The notes under the pieces are model-generated. The model saw only the letters and a list, made by a program, of their open reading frames with translations. It searched no databases and was not told the origin of the DNA. The position numbers were made by a program, and so were the translations under genes. A DNA stretch of 64,000 nucleotides. It comes from Sympetrum striolatum. Its lineage: Eukaryota > Arthropoda > Insecta > Odonata > Libellulidae. Shown here one piece after another: positions 35,904-47,249 of this stretch; positions within the stretch are counted from its first letter, which is position 1, and every line of letters starts with the position of its first letter. The stretch spans positions 72,916,841 through 72,980,840 of the forward strand of contig OX388349.1 in NCBI GenBank assembly GCA_947579665.1, written 5' to 3'.

Positions 35904-36694
35904 TTGACAGAGATATTACCTAAAATAAAATCAAAAACGAATAATTTTAGCTAAATTTCATTTTCTTCCTCTTTGTTTTCCTTAATATTCCTTTTTTTCT
36001 TCATTTCTTAAAGATATTATCGAGAAATGAATGAAAAACGAATAAATTTAGCGAAATTTCAATATTTTTTGCTCTTTCTTTCCTTAATTTTCTTCATTTT
36101 ACAGAGATATTACCGAAAAAAGAAAGAAAAAAGGAATAATTTTTGCGAAATTACAAATTCATTCCTCTTTTTTTTCCTTAATTTTCTTCATTTTTTTGAG
36201 ATATTATCGAAAAAAAGCAACAAAAAAGAATAATTTTAGTGAAATTTCAATTTTTTCCTTTTTTTCCTTAATTCTTCTCATTTTATCGAGATATGACCGA
36301 GAAAAGAAAGAAAAAGGAATAATTTTTGCGGAATTTCAATTTCTTTCCACATCTTTATCGAAATTTCAATTTCTTTCCACATCGAGAAAAGAAAGAAAAA
36401 GGAATAATTTTTGCGGAATTTCAATTTCTTTCCTCTTTTTTTTCCTTAATTTTCTTAATTTTTTTGAGATATTATCGAAAAAAATCAAAAACGAATAATT
36501 TTAGCAAAATTTCATATTCTTCCTCTTTTTTTTCCTCAATATTCCTAATTTATTCGAAATATTATCAGAGAAAGCAAAAAAAACGATTATTTTGGATAAA
36601 TTTCAATTTTTTCCTCTTATTTATCCCTAATTTTCTACATTTTATCGAGATATTATCGAAACAAGTAACAAAAACGAATAATTTTAGGAAATTT

Positions 36695-36711
36695 GCAATT
36701 AAACTTATTTG
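36695..36711. other. 17-bp non-satellite insertion in a monomer
   Basis: The common aggaaatttcatttag is interrupted after aggaaattt by gcaattaaacttatttg before catttag continues. Related copies at 24.54, 27.53 and 40.68 kb lack it. Confidence 0.75.
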
Positions 36712-38128
36712 CATTTAGTTTCCTTATATTTCCTCCTTTTATAGAGATATTCTCGAAAAAAGCAACAAAAACGAAAAATTGTAGCAAAATTTCAATTTTT
36801 TCCTCTATTTTTCCCTTAATTTTCCTCATTTTATCGAGATGTGACCGAAAAAAGCCAGAAAAACAGATAATTTTTTCAAAATTTTATTTTTTTTTCCTCT
36901 TTTTTCCTTAATTTTCCTCATTTTATTGAGATGTGACCGAAATAAGCAATAAAAACGAATAATATTAGCGAAATCTCAATTTTTATCCCCTTCTTTTTCC
37001 TTAATTTTCCTCATTTAATCGTGATAATATCGAAAAAAGCAACAAATAGGAATATTTTTAGTAAAATTTCAATTTCTTCCTTTTTTCCTTAATTTTTCTC
37101 ATTTTATCGAGATATGACCGAAAAAAGCAATAATAACGAAGAAATTTTGCGAAATTTCGATTTCTTTCCACCTTTTTTCCTTAATTTTCTTCATTTATTG
37201 AGATATTATACAAGAAGAAGTCAAAAACGAATAATTTTAGCAAAATTTCATTTTCTTCCTCTTTGTTTTGATATGACCGAAAAAAGCAATAAAAACGAAA
37301 ATATTTTGCGAAATTTCAATTTCTTTCCACATTTTTTTCACTTATTTTCTTCATTTCATTAAGATATTATCGAAAAAAGAATGAAAAACGAATAAATTTA
37401 GCGAAATTTCAATATTTTTCCTCTTTCTTTCCTTAATTTTCTTCATTTAACAGAGATATTACCGAAAAAAGAAAGAAAAAGGAATAATATTAGCGAAATC
37501 TCAATTTTTATCCTCTTTTTTTTCCTTAATTTTTCTCATATTATCGAGATATGACCGAAAAAAGCAATAAAAACGAATAAATTTAGCGAAATTACAAATT
37601 CATTCCTCTTTTTTTTCCTTAATTTTCTTCATTTTTTTGAGATATTATCGAAAAAAAACCAAAAACGAAAAATTTTAGCAAAATTTCATTTTTTTCCTAT
37701 TTTTTTTTCCTTAATTTTTTCTAATTTTATCGAAATATTATCAAAGAAAGCAACAAGAACGATTATTTTTGGCAAAATTTCAATTTTTTCCTCTTATTTT
37801 TCCCTAATTTTCTACATTTAATCGAGATGTTATCGAAAAAAGTAACAAAAACGAATTATTTTAGGGAAATTTCATTTAGTTTCCTTACATTTCCTTCTTT
37901 TATGGAGATATTATCGAAAAAAGCAACAAAAACTAATAATATTAGCGAAATCTCAATTTTTATCCTCTTTTTTTCCTTAATTTTCCTCATTTAATCTTGA
38001 TATTATTGAAAAAAGCAACAAAAAGGAATATTTTAAGTAAAATTTCAATTTCTTCCCTTTTTTGCTTAATTTTTCTCATTTTATCGAGATATGACCGAAA
38101 AAAGCAATAAAAACGAATAAATTTTGCG

Positions 38129-38155
38129 GTAAGATTTGCAATCTTTAGTTTCACG
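38129..38155. other. Non-satellite filler at a second satellite deletion junction
   Basis: After aattttgcg about 27 bp (gtaagatttgcaatc then tttagtttcacg) precede tattttcttcatttc. In the related copy at about 53.62-53.93 kb roughly 300 bp of normal satellite occupy this place. Confidence 0.7.
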
Positions 38156-38361
38156 TATTTTCTTCATTTCATTGAGATATTATCGAAACAAGAATGAAAA
38201 ACAAATAAATTTAGCGAAATTTCAATATTTTTCATCTTTTTTTCCTTAATTTTCCTCATTTTATAGAGATGTGACCGAAATAAGCAATAAAAACGAATAA
38301 TATTAGCGAAATCTCAATTTTTATCCTCTTTTTTTTCCTTAATTTTTCTCATATTATCGAG

Positions 38362-40367
38362 ATATGACCGAAAAAAGCAATAAAAACGAATAAATTTAGC
38401 GAATTTTCAATTTCTTTCCTCTTTTTTTCCTTAATTTTCTTCATTTTTTTGAGATATTATCGAAAAAAAATCAACAACGAATAATTTTAGCAAAATTTCA
38501 TTTTTTTCCTCTTTTTGTTTCCTTAATATTCCTAATTTTATCGAAATATTATCAAAGAAAGCAAAAAAAAACGATTTTTTTGGCGAAAGTTCAATTTTTT
38601 CCTCTTATTTTTCCCTAATTTTCTACATTTTATCGAGATATTATCGAAACAAGTAACGAAAACGAATAATTCTAGGGAAATTTTATTTAGTTTCCTTACA
38701 TATCCTCCTTTTATAGAGATATTATCAAAAAAAGCAACAAAAACGAAAAATTGTAGCGAAATTTCAGTTTTTTCCTCTTTTTTTCCTAAAATTTCCTCAT
38801 TTTATCTAGATATTACCGAAAAAAAGCAACAAAAACGAATAATCATAGCAAAATTTCAATTTTTTCCTCTTTTTTTCCTTCATTTTCCTCATTTCTAGTG
38901 ATATTATCGAAAAAAGAAACAAAAACGAAACATTTTAGTGAAATTTCAATTTTTTCCTTTTTTTCCTTAATTTTTCTAATTTCATCAACGTATGACCGAA
39001 AAAAGCAATAAAAACGATTAAAATTTGAGCGATATTTTCAATTTCTATCCACATGTTTTTTCACTTATTTTCTTCATTTCATTAAGATATTATCGAGAAA
39101 TGAATGAAAAACGAATAAATTTAGCGAAATTTCAATATTTTTTGCTCTTTCTTTCCTTAATTTTCTTCATTTTACAGAGATATTACCGAAAAAGAAAGAA
39201 AAAGGAATAATTTTTGCGAAATTACAAATTCATTCCTCTTTTTTTTTCCTTAATTTTCTTCATTTTTTTGAGATATTATCGAAAAAAAGCAACAAAAAAG
39301 AATAATTTTAGTGAAATTTCAATTTTTTCCTTTTTTTCCTTAATTTTTCTCATTTTATCGAGATATTATCGAAAAAAGCAATAAAAACGAATAAATTTAG
39401 CGAATTTTCAATTTCTTTCCTCTTTTTTTCCTTAATTTTCTTCATTTTTTTGAGATATTATCGAAAAAAAATCAACAACGAATAATTTTAGCAAAATTTC
39501 ATTTTTTTCCTCTTTTTGTTTCCTTAATATTCCTAATTTTATCGAAATATTATCAAAGAAAGCAAAAAAAAACGATTTTTTTTGGCGAAAGTTCAATTTT
39601 TTCCTCTTATTTTTCCCTAATTTTCTACATTTTATCGAGATATTATCGAAACAAGTAACGAAAACGAATAATTCTAGGGAAATTTTATTTAGTTTCCTTA
39701 CATATCCTCCTTTTATAGAGATATTATCAAAAAAAGCAACAAAAACGAAAAATTGTAGCGAAATTTCAGTTTTTTCCTCTTTTTTTCCTAAAATTTCCTC
39801 ATTTTATCTAGATATTACCGAAAAAAAGCAACAAAAACGAATAATCATAGCAAAATTTCAATTTTTTCATCTTTTTTTCCTTCATTTTCCTCATTTCTAG
39901 TGATATTATCGAAAAAAGAAACAAAAACGAAACATTTTAGTGAAATTTCAATTTTTTCCTTTTTTTTCCTTAATTTTTCTCATTTCATCAACGTATGACC
40001 GAAAAAAGCAATAAAAACGATTAAAATTTAGCGATATTTCAATTTCTATCCACATGTTTTTTTCACTTATTTTCTTCATTTCATTAAGATATTATCGAGA
40101 AATGAATGAAAAACGAATAAATTTAGCGAAATTTCAATATTTTTTGCTCTTTCTTTCCTTAATTTTCTTCATTTTACAGAGATATTACCGAAAAAGAAAG
40201 AAAAAGGAATAATTTTTGCGAAATTACAAATTCATTCCTCTTTTTTTTCCTTAATTTTCTTCATTTTTTTGAGATATTATCGAAAAAAAGCAACAAAAAA
40301 GAATAATTTTAGTGAAATTTCAATTTTTTCCTTTTTTTCCTTAATTTTTCTCATTTTATCGAGATAT
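38362..40367. repeat. Two tandem copies of a higher-order repeat of about 1003 bp
   Basis: Copies at about 38362-39364 and 39365-40367. The markers gaaacaagtaacgaaaacg and ttctaggg recur with an offset close to 1003 bp, about 11 monomers. The second copy differs by small homopolymer changes. Boundaries are approximate. Confidence 0.8.
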
Positions 40368-43300
40368 GACCGAGAAAAGAAAGAAAAAGGAATAATTTTT
40401 GCGAAATTTCAATTTCTTTCCTCTTTTTTTTTCCTTAATTTTCTTCATTTTTTTGAGATATTATCGAAAAAAATCAAAAACGAATAATTTTAGCAAAATT
40501 TCATATTCTTCTCTTTTTTTTCCTCAATATTCCTAATTTATTCGAAATATTATCAAAGAAAGCAAAAAAAAACGATTATTTTGGATAAATTTCAATTTTT
40601 TCCTCTTATTTATCCCTAATTTTCTACATTTTATCGAGATATTATCGAAACAAGTAACAAAAACGAATAATTTTAGGAAATTTCATTTAGTTTCCTTATA
40701 TTTCCTCCTTTTATAGAGATATTCTCGAAAAAAGCAACAAAAACGAAAAATTGTAGCGAAATTTCAGTTTTTTCCTCTTTTTTTCCTTAATTTTCCTCAT
40801 TTAATCGCTATATTATCGAAAAAAAGCATCAAAAACGAATAATTTTAGCAAAATTTCAATTTTTTCCTCTATTTTTCCCTTAATTTTCCTCATTTTATCG
40901 AGATGTGACCGAAAAAAGCCAGAGAAACAGATAATTTTTTCAAAATTTTATTTTTTTTTCCTCTTTTTTCCTTAATTTTCCTCATTTTATTGAGATGTGA
41001 CCGAAATAAGCAATAAAAACGAATAATATTAGCGAAATCTCAATTTTTATCCCCTTCTTTTTCCTTAATTTTCCTCATTTAATCGTGATAATATCGAAAA
41101 AAGCAACAAATAGGGTCTATTTTTAGTAAAATTTCAATTTCTTCCTTTTTTTCCTTAATTTTTCTCATTTTATCGAGATATGACCGAAAAAAGCAATAAT
41201 AACGAATAAATTTTGCGAAATTTCGATTTCTTTCCACCTTTTTTCCTTAATTTTCTTCATTTATTGAGCAATAATACAAAAAGAAATCAAAAACGAATAA
41301 TTTTAGCAAAATTTCATTTTCTTCCTCTTTGTTTTCCTTAATATTCCTAATTTTATCGAAATATTATCAAAGAAAGCAAAAAAAACGATATTTTGCGAAA
41401 TTTCAATTTTTTCCTCTTATTTTTCCCTAATTTTCTACATATTATCGAGATATTATCGAAACAAGTAACAAAAACGAATAATTTTAGTGAAATTTAAATT
41501 TTTTCCTCTTTTTTTTCACTTATTTTCTTCATTTAATTGAGATATTATCGAAAAAAGAAAGAAAAACGAATAAATTTAGCGAAATTTCAATATTTTTCAT
41601 CTTTTTTTCCTTAATCGTTCTCATTTTATCGACATATTATTGAAGAAAGCAACAATAACGAATAATTTTAGCGAAATTTCAATTTTTTCCTCTTTTTTTC
41701 CCTTAATTTTCCTCATTTTATCGAGATATGACCGAAAAAGGCAATAAAACGAAAATATTTTGCGAAATTTCAATTTCTTTCCACATTTTTTTCACTTATT
41801 TTCTTCATTTCATTAAGATATTATCGAAAAAAGAATGAAAAACGAATAAACTTAGCGAAATTTCAATATTTTTCCTCTTTCTTTCCTTAATTTTCTTCAT
41901 TTAACAGAGATATTACCGAAAAAAGAAAGAAAAAGGAATAATTTTTGCGAAATTACAAATTCATTCCTCTTTTTTTTCCTTAATTTTCTTAATTTTTTGA
42001 GATATTATCGAAAAAAAACCAAAAACGAAAAATTTTAGCAAAATTTCATTTTTTTCCTATTTTTTTTTTCCTTAATTTTTTCTAATTTTATCGAAATATT
42101 ATCAAAGAAAGCAACAAGAACGATTATTTTTGGCAAAATTTCAATTTTTTCCTCTTATTTTTCCCTAATTTTCTACATTTAATGGAGATATTATCGAAAA
42201 AAGTAACAAAAACGAATTATTTTAGGGAAATTTCATTTAGTTTCCTTACATTTCCTTCTTTTATGGAGATATTATCGAAAAAAGCAACAAAAACGAATAA
42301 TATTAGCGAAATCTCAATTTTTATCCTCTTTTTTTCCTTAATTTTCCTCATTTAATCGTGATATTATTGAAAAAAGCAACAAAAAGGAATACTTAAAGTA
42401 AAATTTCAATTTCTTCCTTTTTTTCCTTAATTTTTCTCATTTTATCGAGATATGACCGAAAAAAGCAATAAAAACGAATAAATTTTGCGAAATTTCAATT
42501 TCTTTCCACTTTTATTCCTTAATTTTCTTCATTTTTTTGAGATATTATCGAAAAAAAAATCAAAAACGAATAATTTTAGAAAAATTTCATTATCTTCCTC
42601 TATGTTTTCCTTAATATTCCTAATTTTATCGAAATATTATCAAAGAAAGCAAAAAAAAACGATATTTTGGCGAAAATTCAATTTTTTCCTCTTATTTTTC
42701 CCTAATTTTCTACATTTTATCGAGATATTATCTTAACAAGTAACAAAAACGAATAATTTTAGGGAAATTTTATTTAGTTTCCTTACATTTCCTCCTTTTA
42801 TAGAGATATTCTCGAAAAAAGCAACAAAAACGAAAAATTGTAGCGAAATTTCAGTTTTTTTCCTCTTTTTTTCCTAAAATTTCCACATTTTATCTAGATA
42901 TTACCGAAAAAAAGCAACAAAAACGAATAATCATAGCAAAATTTCAATTTTTTCCTCTTTTTTTTCCTTAATTTTCCTCATTTTATCGAGATATGACCGA
43001 AAAAGCAACAAAAACAGATAATTTTTTTCCTCTTTTTTCCTTAATTTTCCTCATTTATAGAGATATGACCGAAATAAGCATTAAAAACGAATAATATTAG
43101 CGAAATCTCAATTTTTATCCTCTTTTTTTTCCTTAATAAATCTCATTTAATCGAGATATTATCGAAAAAAGCAACAAAAACGATTAATCATAGCAAAATT
43201 TCAATTTTTTCCTCTTTTTTATGCCATAATTTTCCTCATATTATCGAGATATGACCGAAAAAAACAACAAAAACAGATAATTTTTTTCAAAATTTTAATT

Positions 43301-43718
43301 TTTTTCCTCTTTTTTTCCTTCATTTTCCTCATTTCTAGTGATATTATCGAAAAAAGAAACAAAAACGAATAAATTTAGCGAAATTTCAATTTCTATCCAC
43401 ATATTTTTTCACTTATTTTCTTCATTTCATTAAGATATTATCGAGAAAAGAATGAAAAACGAATAATTTTATCGAAATTTCATTATTTTTCCTCTTTCTT
43501 TCCTTAATTTTCTTCATTTTACAGAGATATTACCGAAAAAAGAAAGAAAAAGGAATAATTTTTGCGAAATTTCTATTTCTTTCCTCTTTTTTACTTTCTC
43601 CATATACGAAGTATAGAGAAAGTATTGTTTTCATGAAAAAATTCGACTTCGAGATTTCAACGGAAATACACGTTTTGGGGTCCCTAGAACACGTTTTGTC
43701 CATTTTCTGAATGATGTC

Positions 43719-43721
43719 TGT

Positions 43722-43770
<49 letters not shown>

Positions 43771-43797
43771 TGTGTGTGTGTGTATGTGTGTGTGTGA
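43719..43797 (+). repeat. TG microsatellite in insertion A
   Basis: A (TG)n run of about 80 bp with a few interruptions (tgtatgtg, gtgagtgt). The 93-codon frame with a run of Thr-His across it on the minus strand is an artefact. Confidence 0.97.
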
Positions 43798-43800
43798 TAA

Positions 43801-44945
43801 TGGGCGTTCAAACTCGAAAACTAAAAGTCGTATCAATACCAAACTTCATATATAGTACTGTTGTGTGTGCTGTCAGAGTTGATTAGTTTTTGGAGTAAAT
43901 CCGTTAACCGGAAGTCGAGCTTTATTCATTAAAGCTCATTTCCGGTTTTCAAAATATCTCCATAAATATGATATATACGTCTATTGTATTACTTATAAAA
44001 GTTTTAGATAGTATCATTTACTATAACTTTTGTATTTAACATATTTTTGTATCACCGGTTCATTAGGAGTTATTCGTGAAATACTGATAAACCGGAAGAA
44101 GATGATTATGTACTTTGTGGGCGCTCTATCATGAAAACTATTTGTCGGATTAACACCAAATTTCATACATAGTACTTTTATTACAGTCGTTAGAGTTGAT
44201 TAGTTTTTGGAGTAAATCGGCTGACCGGATGTCGAGCTTCATTCTTCAAAGCTCATTTCCGGTTTTCAAAATATCTCCATTAATATGATATTTAGGTATA
44301 TACTATTATTTATAAATGTTGTAGAAAAATTATCTTACTATAACTTTTGTATGAAACATATTTTTGCATCACTGATTGTTTAGGAGTTATCCATGAAATA
44401 CTGATAAACCGGAAGTTGCTGATTATGTACGTTGTGTAAAGCTCATTTCTGGATTTCAAAATATATCCATAAATATGATATATTGGTATATGGTATTCCT
44501 TATAAAAGTTTTAGATAATATAATTTACTATAACTTTTGTATTTAACATATTTTTGTATAACCGGTTGATTAGGAGTTATTCGTGAAATACTGATAAACC
44601 GGAAGAAGATGATTATGTACTTTGTGGGCGCTCTAACATGAAAACTATTTGTCGGATCAACACCAAATTTCATATATAGTATTTTGGTTTGTGTCGTTAG
44701 AGTTGATTAGTTTTTAGAGTGAATCGGTTAACCGGAAGTTGAGCTTAATTCTTCAAAGCTCATTTCCGGTTTTCAAAATATCTCCATAAATATGGTATTT
44801 AGGTATATACTATTATTTGTAAAAGTTTTAGAAAATGTAATGTACTATAACTTTTGGTTGAAACATATTTTTTTATCACTGATTGTGTAGGAGTTATTCA
44901 TAAAATACTGATAAACCGGAAGTTGCTGATTATGTACTTTTTGGG
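43801..44945 (+). repeat. Four internal tandem repeats of about 318 bp in insertion A
   Basis: Units at about 43801-44119, 44120-44437, 44438-44628 (truncated, missing its first part) and 44629-44945. Each begins gggcgctct or similar, holds gttagagttgattag and aaagctcatttccgg, and ends aaaccggaagttgctg or aaaccggaagaagatg followed by attatgtac. The units alternate in small details (cggaagaagatg versus cggaagttgctg), hinting at a two-unit ancestral array. Confidence 0.85.
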
Positions 44946-45160
44946 CGCTCTGGGCTCTATGGGCGAAAGGCCAATTTCATCGTTTTTCATCGATCATGTC
45001 CCGTAAAAATTATTTTTCATGTTTTTGGCATCAAAGATAATATATAATATTAATAACTCAAATTCCAACTTTAGATGGAATATAGAGTTCGAAATTATTG
45101 CGGTAGATAAATATTTACATCTTATATATCTGGAGAAAGTCATGTGCTGGCCACATCAGA

Positions 45161-45870
45161 TTTTTTTCCTTAATTTTCTTCATTTTTTTGAGATATTATC
45201 GAAAAAAAATCAAAAACGAATAATTTTAGGAAAATTTCATTTTCTTCCTCTCTTTTTTTCCTCAATATTCCTAATTTATTCGAAATATTATCAAAGAAAG
45301 CAAAAAAAACGATTTTTTTGGATAAATTTCAATTTTTTCCTTTTATTTTTCCCTAATTTTCTACATTTTATCGAGATATTATCGAAACAAGTAACAAAAA
45401 CGAATAATTTTAGGGAAATTTCATTTAGTTTCCTTACATTTCCTCCTTTTATAGAGATATTCTCGAAAAAAGCAACAAAAACGAAAAATTGTAGCGAAAT
45501 TTTAATTTTTTCCTCTTTTTTTCCGTTAATTTTCCTCATTTTATCGAGATATGATCGAAAAAAGCAACAAAGACAGATAATTTTTTTCCTCTTTTTTTCC
45601 TTAATTTTCCTCATTTATAGAGATATGACCGAAATAAGCATTAAAAACGAATAATATTAGCGAAGTCTCAATTTTTATCCTCTTTTTTTTCCTTATTAAA
45701 TCTCATTTAATCGAGATATTATCGAAAAAAGCAACAAAAACGAATAATTTTAGTGAAATTTCAATTTCTTCCTTTTTTTCCTTAATTTTTCTCATTTTAT
45801 CGAGATATGACCGAAAAAAGCAATAAAAACGAATATATTTAGCGAAATTTCAATTTCTTTCCACATTTTT
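45161..45870. repeat. Satellite block between the two insertions
   Basis: About 710 bp, or close to eight monomers, of the same satellite lying between the two related non-satellite elements. It uses the same variant order as the array elsewhere (for example the gaaatattatc, gaaacaagtaac and gatattctcg types). Confidence 0.95.
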
Positions 45871-45996
45871 ACTTTCTCCATATACGAAGTATAGAGAAAG
45901 TATTGTTTTCATGAAAAAATTCGACTTCGGGATGTTAACGGAAATACATGTTTTGGGGTCCCTAGAACACGTTTTGACCATTTTCGGAATGATGTC

Positions 45997-45999
45997 TGT

Positions 46000-46072
<73 letters not shown>

Positions 46073-46076
46073 TGTG
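45997..46076 (+). repeat. TG microsatellite in insertion B
   Basis: A (TG)n run of about 80 bp at the equivalent position to that in insertion A, with interruptions tgtatgtg near both ends. The Val-Cys frame across it is an artefact. Confidence 0.97.
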
Positions 46077-46081
46077 ATAGT

Positions 46082-46716
46082 GGGCGCTCTTACGTGAAAA
46101 CTATTAGTTGTATCAATACCAAACTTCATAAATAGTACTGTGGTGTGTGCTGTCAGAGTTGATTAGTTTTCGGAGTAAATCGGTCAACCGGAAGTCGAGC
46201 TTTATTCATTAAAGCACATTTCCGGTTGTCAAAATATCTCCATAAATATGATATATAGGTAGATTGTATACCCTATAAAAGTTTTAAATAATGTCTTTTA
46301 CTATAATTTTTGAATTTAACATATTTTTGTATGACCGGTTGATTAGGAGTTATTCGTGAAATACTGATCAACCGGAAGTAGCTGATTATGTACTTTGTGG
46401 GCGCTCTAACATAAAAACTGTTTGTTGGATCACCACCAAATTTCATATATAGTATTTTGGTTGCTGTCGTTAGAGTTGATTAGATTTTGAAGTAAATCAG
46501 TTGACCGGAAGTTGAGCTTCATTCTTCAAAGCTCATTTCCGGTTTTCAAAATATCTCCATAAATAATGATATTTAGGAATATACTATCTCTTATAAAAGT
46601 TTTAGAAAATGTAATTTACTATGACTTTTGTATGAAACATATTTCTGTATCACTGATTATGTAGGAGTTATTTGTGAAATACTGATAAACCGGAAGTTGC
46701 AGATTATGTACGCGGT
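46082..46716 (+). repeat. Two internal tandem repeats of about 318 bp in insertion B
   Basis: Units begin with gggcgctct at 46082 and 46399, and a third gggcgcact begins at 46717. They are the same family as the units in insertion A. Confidence 0.85.
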
Positions 46717-47249
46717 GGGCGCACTGGGAGCTGGGGTGAAAGGCCATTTCATCGTTTTTCATCGAACATATCCAGAAAAACATTATTTATAATGTTTGTG
46801 AAGTAAAATATAATATGATATAAATTAATTATTTATCTTCCAAGTTTAGATTGAACATAGAGTTCGAATATACTGTCGTAGGTAAATATTTACATCTTAT
46901 ATATGGAGAAAGTCATGTGCTGGCAACATCAGATTTTTTTCCTTAATTTTCTTCATGTTTTTGAGATTTTTTCGAAAAAAAATCAAAACCGAATAATTTT
47001 AGCAAAATTTCATTATTTTCCTCTTTTTTTTCCTTAATATTCCTAATTTTATCGAAATATTATCAAAGAAAGCAAAAAAAAAACGATTTTTTTTGGCAAA
47101 ATTTCAAATTTTTCCTCTTATTTTTCCCTAATTTTCTACATTTTATCGAGATATTATCTAAACAAGTAACAAAAACGAACAATTTTAGTGAAATTAAAAT
47201 GTTTTCCTCTTTTTTTCCACATATTTTTTCGCTTATTTTGTTCATTACA

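Larger units (their letters stand above)
9253..43592. repeat. AT-rich satellite array, monomer about 91 bp (first block)
   Basis: Continuous tandem array whose monomer reads roughly: tatcgagatattatcg, an A-rich part (aaaaaagcaacaaaaacgaa), taattttagcgaaatttc, then a pyrimidine tract and ttaattttcctcatt. By my count the consensus is 91 bp with 22 G+C. Recurrent variant types include gatatgaccg with gcaataaaaacg; gatattaccg with aaagaaaaagg; gaaatattatc with aaagaaagc; and gatattatcg with aaacaagtaac. Variants follow one another in set order, giving higher-order repeats. Open frames of up to 204 codons run through it, but their peptides are the same Phe/Leu/Lys/Ile-rich repeat and mean only that the plus strand is poor in stops. 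Confidence 0.97.
43593..45160 (+). mobile_element. Non-satellite insertion A (1568 bp) with inverted ends, TG microsatellite and internal repeats
   Basis: Starts actttctccatatacg inside a satellite T-run and ends near tatatctggagaaagt plus catgtgctggccacatcaga, where satellite resumes in the expected monomer phase. The start and the ggagaaagt near the end are inverted copies. The start itself can fold into a hairpin (actttctc.../...gagaaagt, 43593-43623). A TG microsatellite follows, then four repeats of about 318 bp. No transposase or reverse transcriptase frame is present. It looks like a non-autonomous interspersed repeat; the superfamily is not known to me. A target duplication cannot be read because both flanks are T-runs. 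Confidence 0.75.
45871..46933 (+). mobile_element. Non-satellite insertion B (1063 bp), related to insertion A
   Basis: Same orientation and same ends as insertion A: actttctccatatacg at the start, tatatatggagaaagt then catgtgctggcaacatcaga at the end. It carries the TG microsatellite and only two internal repeats of about 318 bp, which accounts for the 505-bp size difference. Left flanks of A and B differ, but the right flanks are alike, which suggests that part of the host satellite was duplicated together with the element. Confidence 0.75.

Noticed and set aside
43530..43811. Thr-His repeat protein on the minus strand
   Set aside because: It is the translation of the TG microsatellite.
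43593..45160. Retrotransposon
   Set aside because: No reverse transcriptase frame, poly-A tail or long terminal repeats; ends are inverted and the interior is tandem repeats.
45019..45654. Open frame of 211 codons
   Set aside because: It runs from the end of insertion A straight into satellite monomers, so it is a chance fusion of two repeats.
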